Program-made: the position numbers and the translations under genes
Assembly (NCBI GenBank): GCA_035315885.1
Contig: DATFXM010000185.1
Coordinates: 10,423-74,422, forward strand
DNA from: DATFXM01 sp035315885
GTDB lineage: Bacteria > Acidobacteriota > Blastocatellia > UBA7656
Reading direction: 5' to 3'
DNA: 64,000 bases
The notes under the pieces: generated by a model
Databases searched by the model: none
Seen by the model: only the letters and a program-made list of their open reading frames with translations
Told to the model about the DNA's origin: nothing
Shown here: piece after piece, positions 24,851-33,628 of the stretch
How positions within the stretch are numbered: the stretch's first letter is position 1
Layout: the number at the start of each line of letters is the position of its first letter

Positions 24851-26969
24851 TCCGGTGAAAGTAGCGGTCTTCTACGTCGGGGCAAGCCTTGTCGGGCCGT
24901 TGCGCCGCGCCGAGCGCGAGATAAACGAGTCGGGCGAGTTGGAGTTGCTGCTTGCGGCGTACAACTGTGGCGCGCCATTGACCGATGATGAGTGGCTTCT
25001 CGCAGAGCACGATGTATCCACCTCACAAATAGTCTTCGTCATACATGTGACGGATAGCGATAACGCTTCGCGCCTCTCCGACGCTATTGACCGTTACCGT
25101 GACTCCCATCGCGCAGTGATCGCTCTGAACTGCATGCCCGAGCTGATGCGAAAGACTCGCATGGGAAAGCTTGACTTCAGCGTCCTGATGAAGTCGAAGG
25201 AGGCTTCGGCAGAAGAGCATTCAGGCTCCGGCCTGGTGCGGAAGCTCGGGTCGTGGATGGCCGACATCGTTAAACGAAGCAGGACTTCGCAGCGCAAGAG
25301 TCACGGAAGGCGGGATCAGTACGTACAGTTGATATCCAAAGTGCCTCGCGTATTGCGCTTCGTACCAGGCGCGGGCCGGATGGCCGATATAAAGAATTAT
25401 CTGCTTCTGTTTTGTTACTTCATCCAGCCGACTCCGAACAACATTAGAGCGATGTTGTTGTTCGCCGTTTCACGGTATGCGACACGAGGCGGAAGGATAA
25501 CAGTCAAGCCGCCTGAGTCTATGCCCTCGGTAGGCATCTACCATCCCGACTCCGAAGTTCTGTTTGATAGTTTTGCTGATTACCGGCGTTGGAATGACAG
25601 TAGAGGCGGGCCAACACTGGATCCCGACTCGACAATCGGATTGCTGTTGATGCGGCCGCAGATCGTCAGCGATTCGAGACGGCATTACGACGAGTTGATA
25701 CGGGCGATAGAGCGCGCAGGCTTAGCGGTCGTACCGGCGATTTCTACGCTGATGGATAACCGCGATGCATGCGACCGCTTCTTCGTTCAGAAGGGCGAGG
25801 CCCGAGTGAGCGAGATAGTCTCGCTGACAGGATTCAGTTTTGTAGGCGGTCCGGCGATGAACGACAGCCGCGCCGCCGTCGAGTTTCTCGGCGAACTCGG
25901 TATCCCGCTAAGATCGCTGATTTCCCTCGACGTACAGACGATCGAAAACTGGGAAGCCAGCAAGCCGGGTCTGAATCCTATCCAGACTGCAATGCAGGTG
26001 GCTATTCCGGAGATTGACGGCGCTACGGAGCCATTTGTCTTTGGCGGATTGTCGCGAAGCGGCGGCGAGCCTGAACCTCTGGTAGATCGGTGCGAAAGAA
26101 TTGCAAACCGGCTGGTCCGATGGAACAGGCTTCGAACTGCGAAGCGAGAAGACCTGAAGGTCGCTTTGGTCCTTTTCTGTTTCCCTCCCGACAAAGGCAA
26201 CGTAGGCACCGCTGCTGATCTGGATGTTTTCGCCAGTGTGTTCGAGATGCTGAAACGCTTGAAGTCGGACGGTTACAAAGTTGAAGTACCTCGATCGCCT
26301 GACGAGCTGCGCGATGTTGTGCTTGGTGGGAGCTCGGACGAGTTGGGCACTGTTGCCAATGTGGGTTATCGACTAAGCGTTGATGACTATCGTCGAGTGT
26401 GTCCGTTTGTAAGCGATATCGAGATGGAATGGGGTTCGGCTCCGGGAGTGATCAACTCGAACGGCCAGGAGATTCTGATTCTGGGGGCGAGGCTCGGCAA
26501 CGTTTTCATAGCGATTCAGCCTACGTTTGGTTACGAAGGTGATCCGATGAGGATGTTGATGTCCGAGAGTGGTTGTCCGCATCACGGCTTTATGGGGTTG
26601 TACACTTATCTTCAGAATGTTTTTGGCGCTGATGCGGTGGTTCACGTTGGAACTCATGGTTCCCTCGAATTCATGCCGGGGAAACAGGTGGGACTGTCTG
26701 GCAGGTGCTGGCCTGACCGGCTCATCGGCGAGCTGCCGAACATTTATTTGTATAGCGTTAATAATCCAGCCGAAGGGACGATTGCGAGGCGCCGCTCGTA
26801 CGCGGAGATAGTTTCGTACTTCACTCCTCCCGTGGAGAACGCTGGGCTTTATAAGGAGCTTTCGGCGATGAAGGAGTTGTTGGACGGTTATCGGACGGCA
26901 CGGAACGAGCAGGAACGAGAACGTCTATTCGAAGTGATCGATACGAAGGCAAGGGAGCTGCACCTGTGA
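24843..26969 (+). CDS. bchH: Magnesium chelatase H subunit, N-terminal half (split, encoded second)
   Basis: A 708-residue protein matching the N-terminal half of BchH. It has the BchH-type N-terminal region (MPDPVKVAVFYVGASLVGPL; ADIKNYLLLFCYFIQPTPNN), the CobN/Mg-chelatase core (GIYHPDSEVLFDSFADY, TPTFGYEG-like segment QPTFGYEGDPMRML) and at about 601-615 the motif HVGTHGSLEFMPGKQVG, then NNPAEGTIARRRSYAEIVSY. The THGSLEFMPGKQ form indicates BchH/ChlH rather than CobN. It ends DTKARELHL where a full-length protein would run on into the half encoded just upstream. Together the halves give about 1,296 residues, typical of BchH. It is the last gene of the operon. Confidence 0.9.
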   Translation: MPDPVKVAVFYVGASLVGPLRRAEREINESGELELLLAAYNCGAPLTDDEWLLAEHDVSTSQIVFVIHVTDSDNASRLSDAIDRYRDSHRAVIALNCMPELMRKTRMGKLDFSVLMKSKEASAEEHSGSGLVRKLGSWMADIVKRSRTSQRKSHGRRDQYVQLISKVPRVLRFVPGAGRMADIKNYLLLFCYFIQPTPNNIRAMLLFAVSRYATRGGRITVKPPESMPSVGIYHPDSEVLFDSFADYRRWNDSRGGPTLDPDSTIGLLLMRPQIVSDSRRHYDELIRAIERAGLAVVPAISTLMDNRDACDRFFVQKGEARVSEIVSLTGFSFVGGPAMNDSRAAVEFLGELGIPLRSLISLDVQTIENWEASKPGLNPIQTAMQVAIPEIDGATEPFVFGGLSRSGGEPEPLVDRCERIANRLVRWNRLRTAKREDLKVALVLFCFPPDKGNVGTAADLDVFASVFEMLKRLKSDGYKVEVPRSPDELRDVVLGGSSDELGTVANVGYRLSVDDYRRVCPFVSDIEMEWGSAPGVINSNGQEILILGARLGNVFIAIQPTFGYEGDPMRMLMSESGCPHHGFMGLYTYLQNVFGADAVVHVGTHGSLEFMPGKQVGLSGRCWPDRLIGELPNIYLYSVNNPAEGTIARRRSYAEIVSYFTPPVENAGLYKELSAMKELLDGYRTARNEQERERLFEVIDTKARELHL

Positions 26970-26985
26970 TTGTTCATGCTCGACT

Positions 26986-27168
26986 TCATTCGCGGACAAA
27001 CGGCAACTGGCAATTGCGGCATTGGGTGCGCCGTTTAGCATTGAGCGTTTGGCAGGCCGGACAACGATAGTACATTGCGCGCGTAAACAGATTCGTGAGC
27101 ACTGCGCTGAAGACCAGTATCCCGCCCAGCACCGCGATCGTGATAATCGTGTCCCAGAAGCTCTTCAT
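26986..27168 (-). CDS. Small membrane protein with C-terminal zinc ribbon
   Basis: A 60-residue product (MKSFWDTIITIAVLGGILVF at the N-terminus forms one membrane helix) followed by a zinc-ribbon pattern YRCPACQTLNAKRRTQCRNC with two CxxC pairs. An in-frame ATG at 27189 would add seven residues; neither start has a clear Shine-Dalgarno. It is transcribed away from the peptidase gene. Function unknown; such tiny membrane zinc ribbons often accompany larger envelope proteins. Confidence 0.65.
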   Translation of the reverse strand: MKSFWDTIITIAVLGGILVFSAVLTNLFTRAMYYRCPACQTLNAKRRTQCRNCQLPFVRE

Positions 27169-27254
27169 ACCGAATTTAAATGATACCATTTGAGTGTGGT
27201 GGTGGCCCTCAGCGTGCGAGGCTGAGACCCGACTCTCGTCGAACGGAGACAACA

Positions 27255-29558
27255 ATGAGCAAGGGCGTTCGTTTTGCGGCGGTGATATTGATCGGATCCG
27301 CCATGGCTATTCAAGCCGCGGCTCGGCAACAGCCGGCTGGCCAGGACTCCGGTCTTCTCACGCTCGACTCAATCTTCACTTACCCGGCTAAGACGCTTGG
27401 ACCCATCGAATGGCAGGAGGACGGCAGGGGGTATCTTGTGCTCGAGCCCTCGCCCACGACTAAAGGCGCGCTCGACATCATACTCTACGATGCCGTGGGT
27501 GGTCAGAGATCCGTCAAGGTGCCGGCGGAAAAACTGAAACCCGCGGGCGCAGCAGCACCAATCGCGGTGGAGCAGTTTTATTTCAGCCGCGACGCCTCCA
27601 AGCTATTGATCTTCGCAAACTCTGCCCGGGTCTGGCGAAGCAACACGCGCGGCGATTATTGGGTTTTGAATCTGAATGACTGGCAGCTCAAGAAACTCGG
27701 CGGAGACGCGAAACCGTCTACGCTGATGTTTGCGAAGTTCTCGCCCGACGGCAACACCGTAGGCTACGTGCGCGAGAACAATATCTTTGTCGAGGGTCTG
27801 CCGGATGGGAGAATCACGCAACTCACCACCGATGGCGCTACGCACCTGGTTAACGGGACGTTCGATTGGGTATACGAGGAAGAGCTGTTCTGCCGGGACG
27901 GTTGGAGGTGGAGCCCGGACGGGCAGTACATAGCGTTCTGGCAACTGAACAGCGAGGGTGTCAAGGAGTTCAAGCTGATAAACGACACCGCCGGTCTCTA
28001 CCCGATTGTCACAACGTTCCCATATTCGAAAGCCGGAGAGCTCAATTCGGCTGCGCGCGCCGGTGTCGTGAGCGTTGCGACAAAGCAGACTAAGTGGTTC
28101 GACGTGCCGGGCGATCCGCGTAACAACTATCTTGCGAGAATGGATTGGGCGGGGAATTCTTCGGAGGTTGTCATCCAGCAGTTGAACAGGCTTCAGAATC
28201 AGAACACGGTGATGCTCGGTGATGTCAAAACCGGAGGGACTCGTCCGACGTTGATTGAGAAAGATGACGCCTGGGTTGACGTTGCCTGGGGAGACATCGA
28301 TTGGGACGCGCGAGGCCTTGCTCGAGGAGATGTCGAGTGGCTCGAAGGCGGCAGACGCTTTCTGTGGGCGAGTGAGCGAGACGGATGGCGGCACATCTAT
28401 TCCGTGTCTCGCGACGGTTCAAGCGTCAGTTGCATAACGCCGGGGAATTTTGACGTCATCACCGTCGAGCAGGTGGATACTCAGGGAGGATGGATCTACT
28501 ACGAGGCGTCACCGGATAACGCGACCCAGCGTTACCTGTATCGTGCGCGTCTCGACGGCCATGGGGCTATGGAGCGAATCTCACCGGGTTCGGAGCATGG
28601 TCTTCACGGGTACAACATCGCACCCCACGCAGCGTTTGCGATTCATACTTATTCAAACTTCAACCAGCCGCCAATCACCGAGGTCGTCCGGCTTCCCGAT
28701 CACGCTTCGGTCAGGATGCTGATCGACAACAGAGAACTCGCGGACCGGCTTGGAAAGCTCAAGCAGTGCAACACCGAGTTTTTCAAAGTGGACGTAGGTG
28801 ACGGCGTGCAGTTGGACGGTTGGATGATCAAGCCGCCGGACTTTGATTCGAGGAAGCGTTATCCGGTTTTGTTTTACGTGTATGGCGAGCCGTGGTCGCA
28901 AACGGTACTGGATGCCTGGGGCGGGCTGTTTCGGGTTTGGCATACGATGCTGGCCCAGCAGGGCTACCTGGTAGTGAGCGTGGATAATCGGGGAACTCCT
29001 GCGCCTCGCGGGCGTGCGTGGCGGAAGTCAATCTACCGAAAAATCGGCATCTTGAACTCTCAAGATCAGGCGAACGCCGCAAGGGCCATCGCCAAATGGC
29101 CGTTTGTGGATTCTGGGCGGATTGGAATCTGGGGATGGAGCGGAGGCGGATCATCTACGTTGAATGGAATGTTTCGTTATCCCGACGTGTACGCGATGGG
29201 AATGGCGGTGGCGCCGGTCGCCGACATCAGGTACTACGACACGATATACCAGGAGCGGTACTGCGGTCTGCCTCAGGATCGCGCCGACGAATATAAGCAG
29301 AGTTCGCCGATCACCTTTGCATCGCAGTTGAAGGGAGAGCTTTTGGTTGTGCACGGCACCGGAGACGACAACGTGCACTATCAAGGAACCGAGGCTCTGA
29401 TAAACGCACTGGTAGCGGCTGGGAAGCAGTTCAGGATGATGGCGTATCCCAATCGTTCTCATGGGATCTATGAAGGCGAGGGGACTAGCCGTCACTTGTT
29501 CGGGCTGCTGACTGGATTTCTCAACGAGAAGTTGCCATCCGGCGCGCGTGGCGAATAG
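27255..29558 (+). CDS. Exported dipeptidyl peptidase IV family (S9) protease
   Basis: A 767-residue serine peptidase with a signal peptide (MSKGVRFAAVILIGSAMAIQ). The N-terminal part is the DPP-IV beta-propeller (FDWVYEEELFCRDGWRWSPD carries the EE motif that binds the substrate amino terminus). The C-terminal alpha/beta hydrolase has the nucleophile S629 in GWSGGGS, Asp in HGTGDDNVH and H736 in NRSHGIYEGEG. Catalysis probably removes N-terminal dipeptides from periplasmic peptides. The ATG at 27255 follows GGAGACAAC; an upstream in-frame ATG would precede the signal peptide by 25 odd residues and was rejected. Confidence 0.93.
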   Translation: MSKGVRFAAVILIGSAMAIQAAARQQPAGQDSGLLTLDSIFTYPAKTLGPIEWQEDGRGYLVLEPSPTTKGALDIILYDAVGGQRSVKVPAEKLKPAGAAAPIAVEQFYFSRDASKLLIFANSARVWRSNTRGDYWVLNLNDWQLKKLGGDAKPSTLMFAKFSPDGNTVGYVRENNIFVEGLPDGRITQLTTDGATHLVNGTFDWVYEEELFCRDGWRWSPDGQYIAFWQLNSEGVKEFKLINDTAGLYPIVTTFPYSKAGELNSAARAGVVSVATKQTKWFDVPGDPRNNYLARMDWAGNSSEVVIQQLNRLQNQNTVMLGDVKTGGTRPTLIEKDDAWVDVAWGDIDWDARGLARGDVEWLEGGRRFLWASERDGWRHIYSVSRDGSSVSCITPGNFDVITVEQVDTQGGWIYYEASPDNATQRYLYRARLDGHGAMERISPGSEHGLHGYNIAPHAAFAIHTYSNFNQPPITEVVRLPDHASVRMLIDNRELADRLGKLKQCNTEFFKVDVGDGVQLDGWMIKPPDFDSRKRYPVLFYVYGEPWSQTVLDAWGGLFRVWHTMLAQQGYLVVSVDNRGTPAPRGRAWRKSIYRKIGILNSQDQANAARAIAKWPFVDSGRIGIWGWSGGGSSTLNGMFRYPDVYAMGMAVAPVADIRYYDTIYQERYCGLPQDRADEYKQSSPITFASQLKGELLVVHGTGDDNVHYQGTEALINALVAAGKQFRMMAYPNRSHGIYEGEGTSRHLFGLLTGFLNEKLPSGARGE

Positions 29559-29628
29559 CAGCACGACGTTGCGCACTTCACGGATTGTGACGCGGAAGAA
29601 GGCGAAGGTATTTTCGAGGTGAAGCAAA

Positions 29629-30150
29629 ATGTATCAAGTGTCAATTCGAAGGGCCGAAGCTGACGACGCGGAGCTGCTGGCGCGAATCGGTGCCGAGACG
29701 TTCACGCAAACGTTTGCGGCAGTGAACACGCCGGAAGATATGCGTGAATACCTGGCTTCGGCGTTCAGTACCGAGATTCAGGCGGCGGAGCTTCGCAATT
29801 CGGCGGCGACATTTCTGATCGCGTCAATCGACGGAGAAGCGGCCGGCTACGCAAAGCTGGATGAAACCGTAGCGCCTGATGACGTCGCGGGAGAACGGCC
29901 TGTCGAACTGGTGAGGTTCTATGTCGAGGCAAGGTGGCATGGCCGAGGTGTAAGTCACAGCTTGATGAAAGAGGTGGTGTCTGCCGCTATTCGGGCCGGT
30001 TACGATGTGATCTGGCTCGGCGTGTGGGAAATGAATCCCCGCGCGATTGCGTTCTATAAGAAGTGGGGATTCGAAGTCGTAGGAAAGAAATCGTTCAAGT
30101 TAGGAGCCGACGTGCAAACCGACCTGGTTATGACGCGCGCTCTCGAGTGA
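29629..30150 (+). CDS. GNAT-family N-acetyltransferase
   Basis: A 173-residue GCN5-related acetyltransferase. The acetyl-CoA binding motif A is ARWHGRGVSHSLMKEV (RxxGxG/A type) near residue 105, followed by motif B WLGVWEMNPRAIAFYKKWGFE, the usual aromatic-rich end of the fold. Substrate is not predictable. It lies 70 bases after the peptidase gene and may be co-transcribed with it. The VOC gene downstream faces it. Confidence 0.88.
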   Translation: MYQVSIRRAEADDAELLARIGAETFTQTFAAVNTPEDMREYLASAFSTEIQAAELRNSAATFLIASIDGEAAGYAKLDETVAPDDVAGERPVELVRFYVEARWHGRGVSHSLMKEVVSAAIRAGYDVIWLGVWEMNPRAIAFYKKWGFEVVGKKSFKLGADVQTDLVMTRALE

Positions 30151-30199
30151 TGAGTCGCCTTGATTTCTTTCCCAGTCTGAGTCACGGCTTATGGATTCA

Positions 30200-30562
30200 C
30201 TAAGTTTTTTCCATCAGCTCTATTCGATTACCAAAAGGATCGCTAATGTGAACACGCCTCCAGCCGGTGAGTTCCTCAGCGGGCGTTACGGGAAGTCCGG
30301 CGATCTCGCAGCGCTTGATCACTTCGTCAAGACCGTCAACGACCAGCGCAGGATGAGCCTTCAAGGCGGGCCGAAAGTCGTTTTCGACTCCGACGTGAAT
30401 GTTGGCGTTGCCTGAAGTAAACCAAGCGCCCTTTCGTTCAGAGAGCGGTTCGGGTCGAGGTGCCTCCGTGAAGCCGAGGATGTCGACGTAGAAGTCTCGC
30501 GCGCGGTCCTCTTGACCTGGTGGTATCGCGAGCTGGACGTGATCAATGCTGTGAACCTTCAT
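30200..30562 (-). CDS. Glyoxalase/VOC-family protein
   Basis: A 120-residue VOC (vicinal oxygen chelate) protein. It begins KVHSIDHVQLAIPPGQEDRA with the first metal His (HVQLAI), then FYVDILGFTEAPRP, and ends with HISDPFGNRIELMEK containing the last metal Glu. A second metal His may lie in ANIHVGVEN. One VOC module of this size works as a dimer. The reaction (isomerisation, dioxygenation, resistance) cannot be assigned. The gene runs convergently to the GNAT gene. Confidence 0.88.
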   Translation of the reverse strand: MKVHSIDHVQLAIPPGQEDRARDFYVDILGFTEAPRPEPLSERKGAWFTSGNANIHVGVENDFRPALKAHPALVVDGLDEVIKRCEIAGLPVTPAEELTGWRRVHISDPFGNRIELMEKT

Positions 30563-30891
30563 TGAGTCCTCTCTGTAAGGATTTTAGACATCATAGCTGA
30601 GACGGCACCGGCTGGCGATGCGTCGTGTCTGTTGGCGTTATCTTAGTTGTGATTTTGACTGATCGAGTTGACGCTCTGCCCGTCATTAGCTCGCAACCGA
30701 GCTGGGTTTTTCACGCAAAGACCGCAAAGATTCCGGAGCTTTGCGGCCTTTTTGAACCTTTGCGCTCTTTTGCGTGAAGCCCGACGTACCTAGTCTCGCA
30801 TCGCGGGGACAGCGGGGGTAGTTATTTCTTCGTCAGAGTATTCAGTGGACTCTTCGTCGAGTTTCCGCGGCTTACTCGTCAGTGACAGAAC
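30563..30891. other. 329-bp spacer with nested inverted repeats (terminator-like)
   Basis: No gene is visible. The centre holds an 8-bp perfect stem (CCGCAAAG 30722-30729 with CTTTGCGG 30739-30746) followed by CCTTTTT, a good intrinsic terminator for the + strand. It is nested in a larger inverted repeat (TTCACGCAAAG 30710-30720 with CTTTTGCGTGAA near 30767-30778). Confidence 0.65.
30722..30753 (+). terminator. Intrinsic terminator-like hairpin
   Basis: Stem CCGCAAAG/CTTTGCGG (8 bp, perfect), loop ATTCCGGAG, then CC and five T. No + strand gene lies directly upstream, since the VOC gene points the other way, so it may serve read-through from the GNAT gene or belong to a repeated element. Confidence 0.5.
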
Positions 30892-33333
30892 TTATTTGGC
30901 GTAATATCCCTTGCGGGTACGAACTGCGGCATCCGGTCGATTAACCCTGACCCGAATTCGACGGAAGGTCCCGTCCTTCTCTGGATTCGTAGGCTGATAG
31001 CCGATGCTGTAAACAGTGCGTATCGCGGCCGCTATCTGTTTGTATACTCCGGCCAGATCGCTAGCCTTCTCCGCGCGGAACATCTGTCCGCCGCTCACCT
31101 CGGCAATGCGCTCAAGCTGATCGCGGGCGATCGCATAAGCCTCCGAGCTGCTGTTGCCTCTCTCGAACACCTCTTCATACTCGGTGTCCAGATAAATGGG
31201 AAACGCGATCACGTCCGCTTCTTCCAGCTTGTGCACCAGCTGCGGAAACGAGACTCGACTATCGAGCGGGTTGTAGCGATCCATCGAGCTATCCACGCCG
31301 TCACTCAGCACTACAATTGCATTGCGTTGTCCCTGAGTCCCGCGAAGCGTGTCCACCAGTGCAAACCACACAGCTTCGTAGAACGCCGTCCCGCCTCTCG
31401 GACGCTCGATCGATCGAATCCGTCGCTTGAGCTCTTCGCGGTCTGACGTCAACTGAGATACGACTCGGATTGAATCAGTGAATGAAACCACGGCCACCTT
31501 ATCCTGAGGTCCCAGTACGTCCACGAACTTCAACGCGGCTGACTTGATTACTTCGAGTTTATCCTGGATGGAGCCTGAAAGATCGATCAGCAGTACAAGA
31601 TTGAACGGGGCAGTGGACGGCGCAAAGAACTCAATCCTCTGCGATGCGTCGTTTTCCTGAATCTGGAAATCTTCCTTCTTCAGATTTCCGAGTGCGAGGC
31701 CGTTTCTGTTTGTGACCGAGACATTCAGGTTTACGAGGGCTGCCTTTAGAGTAATTGCCTCATCGCCGCCGGATGTCGAATGACTCGCAGAAGTCTCGGC
31801 CGGCGCGTGGTCGGCTTCGTCGATTGCGGAACGATGAAGGACCGGTGGCGCACCGCGGCGGGGTGCTGAGCTTGCGGCGATTTCGTTATTGTCGTCGTTG
31901 GTTCTTGAATCGGTGCTGCGATCCCCGTTATCTGCCGGCCGGTCGAAAGCGGGATCAGACGCTTTTCGCTGGTTGATCGAAGTGCTGCCACGCCGTTGAG
32001 CAGGCGCGGTACCTTGAGACTGGTTGTCGGTGTCCTGTTGCGGAAATACGGTGTTGTCGGCGTCGTTTGAGCTGAGCGGCTGTCCCGACGGAATGATTCG
32101 AACTCGCAGGCCCGAGGTCCCACCGGTTGTTTTGCGGCTATTGCGCTCGCGTTCAAAGGGTCCGCTACGGTTCTTGGAGCCGCTGTCATCGCCGATATCA
32201 CTGCCGGCAAACACGCCGACTCCTCCGCCCGAGGTGGTCTGATTAGAGGGCCGTTGAGATCTGGTTCCAGATGATCGCGATGACGTCCCGGATTGTTGGT
32301 CCTGGTCGACATCGTCTTGATCGACTGTGCCGGCGTTCGGATCCGGAGAAGCATTTATCGGCGAACCCGAAGGAAGAATTCGCACCTTGAGCCCGGACCC
32401 GCCGCCTCCGGTGGACCGTTGCTGCCGATCACGCTCGAGGGGTCCGATGTGCCCTTTCAGATTGCCATCGGTTCCTCGATCGCTTCCTGCAAAATCAATC
32501 GACCCACCCCCACTGGTTTGATTGTTGGCTGGGTAGTTGCGCGTGCCGCGTTGCGACATTGTCGGAGAAGCGTCTGAGGTCTCCTGAGGCTGAGATGTTG
32601 CAGTAGACTGACCCCCGACAGTTTGAGCGTTTCCTGAATCAGAAGTCGTGGGCTGAGGCGCGACTGCTTTTGCGATCCTGGCCGAAGCCGGACCGGGCGT
32701 CAGCGCAATGTTGCCGCTGTCGCTGTTGAGGATTATTTGCGAGGTGCCGGAGCCGAGCTGGCCTCTCAGACTCTGATTGCCCTGGCGTTCTACATCTGAA
32801 AGAGACAGGTTGGAGCGTATGGTTCCGCGCATGCTTCGAGCATCCACCAGCGCATCGTCGGAAGCGGGAAGTCGATAAGAGATCGACCCGGCGGTGGTGA
32901 CTATGGTTGCGCCAAGAAGCGAGCCGGAGACTTCAACGGGAAACTCGCCTCCTGTCAATGCGATTTCGGATTGGTGAGGTACATAAAGCGTGAGGTCTAT
33001 CCTGCCGGGCTGGAGCCCGGCTCTGCATTCGATGAACACAGTATTTCCCGCGCCCATCATTACGAGCTCTGACGGCTCGAGCGGAATATTGTCCGAGGTT
33101 TTCTTCTGGGCGACGATTCGCACCGAGTTCGAGTTCCATGACTCTATGCGGGTTGAGCCGAGCGAGTTTTCAATCTTGACCTGGCCGCCTGGCTTTAGTG
33201 TAAAGCTCTCGACGCGCATGGAGCTGGATTGAGCCGAAGCTGCTGATGCGTTGATCAACGACGACGAAAGCAGAGCAAGGATTGTCGTTGCACAGGCTAC
33301 TTGTCGCCGTACCGTGGGGACTAAAGCGTTCAT
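30892..33333 (-). CDS. Exported VWA-domain protein with internal repeats (acidobacterial VWFA-related type)
   Basis: An 813-residue secreted protein. After a signal peptide (ACATTILALLSSSLINASA) comes a beta-rich, DUF4097-like region (LKPGGQVKIENSLGSTRIES, TTAGSISYRL). A long low-complexity middle part contains two copies of a roughly 57-residue unit (TSGGGSIDFAGSDRG ... LKVRILPSGSPI and TSGGGVGVFAGSDIG ... LRVRIIPSGQPL). The C-terminal third is a VWA domain with the MIDAS-like DLSGSIQ, preceded by VTNRNGLALGNLKKEDFQIQ, the pattern of VWFA-related proteins common in Acidobacteria. It ends IRVRVNRPDAAVRTRKGYYAK. Probably an envelope or surface adhesion protein; a paralogue follows upstream. 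Confidence 0.88.
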   Translation of the reverse strand: MNALVPTVRRQVACATTILALLSSSLINASAASAQSSSMRVESFTLKPGGQVKIENSLGSTRIESWNSNSVRIVAQKKTSDNIPLEPSELVMMGAGNTVFIECRAGLQPGRIDLTLYVPHQSEIALTGGEFPVEVSGSLLGATIVTTAGSISYRLPASDDALVDARSMRGTIRSNLSLSDVERQGNQSLRGQLGSGTSQIILNSDSGNIALTPGPASARIAKAVAPQPTTSDSGNAQTVGGQSTATSQPQETSDASPTMSQRGTRNYPANNQTSGGGSIDFAGSDRGTDGNLKGHIGPLERDRQQRSTGGGGSGLKVRILPSGSPINASPDPNAGTVDQDDVDQDQQSGTSSRSSGTRSQRPSNQTTSGGGVGVFAGSDIGDDSGSKNRSGPFERERNSRKTTGGTSGLRVRIIPSGQPLSSNDADNTVFPQQDTDNQSQGTAPAQRRGSTSINQRKASDPAFDRPADNGDRSTDSRTNDDNNEIAASSAPRRGAPPVLHRSAIDEADHAPAETSASHSTSGGDEAITLKAALVNLNVSVTNRNGLALGNLKKEDFQIQENDASQRIEFFAPSTAPFNLVLLIDLSGSIQDKLEVIKSAALKFVDVLGPQDKVAVVSFTDSIRVVSQLTSDREELKRRIRSIERPRGGTAFYEAVWFALVDTLRGTQGQRNAIVVLSDGVDSSMDRYNPLDSRVSFPQLVHKLEEADVIAFPIYLDTEYEEVFERGNSSSEAYAIARDQLERIAEVSGGQMFRAEKASDLAGVYKQIAAAIRTVYSIGYQPTNPEKDGTFRRIRVRVNRPDAAVRTRKGYYAK

Positions 33334-33628
33334 GACTACCTCCGCTCGAACGGTTGGAGAAACCTCAGGACCACTTCAGCACCGCGGCCGAAGTTATTTC
33401 TCTTAAATGGTCAATGACACGATTCTCGTACAACGAAGAAAATCGAGTCAAACTGAGGATGGCTCACCCGATTGGGTTAGGTTTAGGTTGAGTGGCATCA
33501 AGCGCTCGGGCTCAAGACACTCGTCTCGATAGGAGCAGAAGCGCTTCTAGAGGATGGCTGTGCCGGTGTTGTGATCAATCAATCTTGAGGACTCGAAAGA
33601 CTAAACCCGGAAGCGGAATCTTTGGCAG

